Assembly (NCBI GenBank): GCA_022360315.1
Contig: JAKSDA010000161.1
Span: 1 to 54,470, forward strand
Length of the DNA stretch: 54,470 bases
Source of the DNA: Pseudomonadota bacterium
Lineage (GTDB): Bacteria; Myxococcota_A; Polyangia; Haliangiales; Haliangiaceae
Reading direction: 5' to 3'
Positions 53,119-54,470 of this stretch are shown one piece after another. How positions within the stretch are numbered: the first letter of the stretch is position 1; each line of letters opens with the position of its first letter. Position numbers and translations under genes: made by a program. Under the pieces are notes generated by a model, which was not told the origin of the DNA, did no database searches, and saw nothing but the letters and a program-made list of their open reading frames with translations.

Positions 53119-54053
53119 TCGGTTATTTGGTGCGCCGCTTGGTGTGGTCGGTATTTGTCATCTGGTTTGTGGTATCGACGACCTTTGCCATGCTGATGTG
53201 GATTCCGGCCGAGCCGGCCCGAACCCTGGTCGGTCCGCATGCCACTCCCGAGACCCTGGCTCGAGTGCGTCAGGCCTACTGTCTCGACGCCGGTTTTGTC
53301 GAAACCTACGGCTGTTTTGTCGGTCGAATGGTGCGCGGTGACATGGGTGAATCGTTCCGCACCGGTCGCGATGTGGCGGGCATCATTGCCGACAAGATCT
53401 GGCCAACCGTCCAGCTGGCCCTGGCCGCGATGTTTTTGCAGCTGGCCATGGCCATCCCGCTCGGTCTCATCGCGGCCACCCGGCGCAATCGCCTGGCTGA
53501 TTATCTGGCCAGTGGCACAGCTGCGATCGGGCAGAGTGCGCCGACGTTTTTTGTCGGGCTGCTACTCATGTATCTATGTGGTTATCGTCTGGGTTGGTTT
53601 CCCATTTCCGGGTACGGCGAGGGGTTTTGGGATCGGTTGCATCATTTGATCCTTCCCGGGCTGACCCTGGCCGTGGTCGGGGCAGCTTATTACACCCGAC
53701 TTTTGCGCAGTGAGATGATCGAAGTGCTGACCACTGACTATGTGCGCACAGCGCGAGCCAAGGGTCTGTCCGAGCGCATGGTGGTGACCAAACACGGCTT
53801 GCGCACTGGATTGGGCCCGGTTGTCACATTCATTGGCCTCGATTTGGGCGTACTCATGGGTGGTGCAGTGGTCACCGAGTCGATCTTTGCCTGGCCGGGA
53901 CTCGGCCGCGAAGTACTCAGTGCGGTGCTCAACATTGACATACCGCTGATTCTCGGCGTCGTGACGGTTACCTCGCTGGCCATTGTTGGGGCCAATCTAG
54001 TGACCGATCTGGCCTACGCCTGGCTGGATCCCCGGGTCCGTCTGTCTGCCTGA
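53115..54053 (+). CDS. Peptide ABC transporter permease (DppB/OppB-like)
   Basis: A 312-residue permease starting GTG-ATC at 53115 with the classical MIGYLVRRLVWSVFVIWFVVSTT helix. It contains the OppB loop GHTHP-equivalent region (RGDMGESFRTGRDVAGIIADKIWPT), helices 2-6, and the EAA loop TTDYVRTARAKGLSERMVVTKHGLR, with IFAWPGLGREVLSAV near the end. The GTGA overlap with the binding-protein gene shows coupling. With 50574 and 51421 it forms a permease-binding protein-permease operon; the two ATPase genes of a complete importer are not in the window. Confidence 0.95.
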   Translation: MIGYLVRRLVWSVFVIWFVVSTTFAMLMWIPAEPARTLVGPHATPETLARVRQAYCLDAGFVETYGCFVGRMVRGDMGESFRTGRDVAGIIADKIWPTVQLALAAMFLQLAMAIPLGLIAATRRNRLADYLASGTAAIGQSAPTFFVGLLLMYLCGYRLGWFPISGYGEGFWDRLHHLILPGLTLAVVGAAYYTRLLRSEMIEVLTTDYVRTARAKGLSERMVVTKHGLRTGLGPVVTFIGLDLGVLMGGAVVTESIFAWPGLGREVLSAVLNIDIPLILGVVTVTSLAIVGANLVTDLAYAWLDPRVRLSA

Positions 54054-54063
54054 AGCTGCCCCG

Positions 54064-54330
54064 GTGCCAGCCTGGGGCGTGGATCGAAGCCTGGGCACCG
54101 GTACCGCCCATCGCGACTTCGGTATTGATGACCCACAGACATTCATCGAGCTGCGCGAGAGTTTTTTTGGCAATGTGTTTTCCGAAGAAATCGAAGAGGT
54201 ATCCGAAGCGATCGATGAGGCCCGGCGCTGTTTTGCCTATTTCATCGAGATCATGGATCAGTGTCACGCCAGAGGGGCGGTCACCGCTGCAAACCCCGCT
54301 CCCCCGAGTACATACCTGTCCGTCTCATAA
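54064..54330 (+). CDS. Small hypothetical protein, last gene before repeat
   Basis: An 88-residue frame with a GTG start, 10 bp after the permease stop. The middle is amphipathic and acidic (DDPQTFIELRESFFGNVFSE, EIEEVSEAIDEARRCFAYFI) and reads like a genuine helical protein; the ends are poor. No family is recognised. It stops 4 bp before element A, so it may be truncated by the repeat. The confidence that it is translated is moderate. Confidence 0.45.
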   Translation: MPAWGVDRSLGTGTAHRDFGIDDPQTFIELRESFFGNVFSEEIEEVSEAIDEARRCFAYFIEIMDQCHARGAVTAANPAPPSTYLSVS

Positions 54331-54334
54331 CTAA

Positions 54335-54470
54335 GAGCCGGTCCAAAAACTCTCCGCGTCGCCAGAGCGGCGATCCATCACCGCCAGCGGGCTTGCTCGT
54401 CGGTCAAATACACCCAGTATTCTCCACTCCTCGCGTACCCACTGGCGGCGCGCCTCGCCGCTCTGGCTCG
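54335..54470. mobile_element. Miniature inverted-repeat element, family A, copy 2 (cut by window)
   Basis: The first 136 bases of a second family A copy, beginning GAGCCGGTCCAAAAAC directly after TAA (54332-54334), the same target triplet as copy 1. It differs from copy 1 by a 5-bp insertion near the middle and a few substitutions, so the copies are not recent duplicates or a tandem artefact. The right terminus lies beyond the window. Confidence 0.82.

Overview
The window is about 54 kb of GC-rich DNA (roughly 60-65% by eye) from a Gram-negative bacterium, most likely a member of the Myxococcota (a myxobacterium of the Haliangium/Nannocystis kind). The evidence is the mix of gene families: Ser/Thr protein kinases with fused sensor domains, a sigma-54 activator with an FHA-like N-terminus, hybrid histidine kinases, an ECF sigma/FecR-like pair, many lipoproteins with low-complexity or Ca-binding repeats, a retron reverse transcriptase of the myxobacterial style, and a WGR-HEAT-SWIM giant. 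No rRNA, tRNA, CRISPR array, complete transposase gene or origin was seen.

Layout. 1-147: the end of a small dispersed repeat (family B). 147-4041 (minus): long-chain acyl-CoA ligase, chalcone-isomerase-like secreted protein and a TetR regulator. The TetR gene faces a short-chain dehydrogenase across two identical operators. 5181-6101: metallophosphoesterase. 6104-9401 (minus): CCA-adding enzyme behind a zinc-ribbon/kinase/FGE-like receptor kinase. 9942-17993 (minus): an RNA-metabolism operon, rbfA-nrnA-truB-rpsO-pnp-dut, ending in a membrane-anchored pseudokinase coupled to dut. 18069-24856 (minus): LysR, SIMPL protein, and an ECF sigma - FecR/TPR - envelope protein - lipoprotein operon followed by a Ca-binding-repeat lipoprotein. 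25106-29120: a small RHH-like/hypothetical pair, a hybrid histidine kinase, a methyltransferase and orn. 29157-29410: an island of two miniature repeats (families A and B). 29412-31328 (minus): sigma-54 activator. 31438-35778: WGR-HEAT-SWIM gene broken by three single-base contractions. 35806-37699: candidate retron (msr-msd RNA plus RT). 37749-42919: amidohydrolase, a small zinc protein, and a three-gene operon of FAM20C-like secreted kinase, zinc/TM/HEAT protein and MFS transporter. 43433-47114: phosphorelay cluster (HPt, REC-histidine kinase, REC) and a PLP enzyme. 47242-54053: UnbV-type lipoprotein, hemerythrin-like protein, acyltransferase, and a peptide ABC importer (permease, binding lipoprotein, permease) without ATPase genes. 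54335-54470: a second copy of repeat A, cut by the window edge.

How the parts work together. The rbfA-pnp block gives ribosome maturation, tRNA modification and RNA turnover, with NrnA and Orn both present to finish nanoRNA decay. Signalling genes dominate the rest. The likeliest candidate for an undescribed system is the retron at 35.8-37.7 kb. Its RT carries the NAxxH, YADD and VTG motifs, and a 26-bp-stem msd-like hairpin with flanking a1/a2-like inverted repeats lies in the 355-bp leader. It sits 28 bp behind the WGR-HEAT-SWIM gene. Functions are assigned by motif recognition only; no database search was possible.
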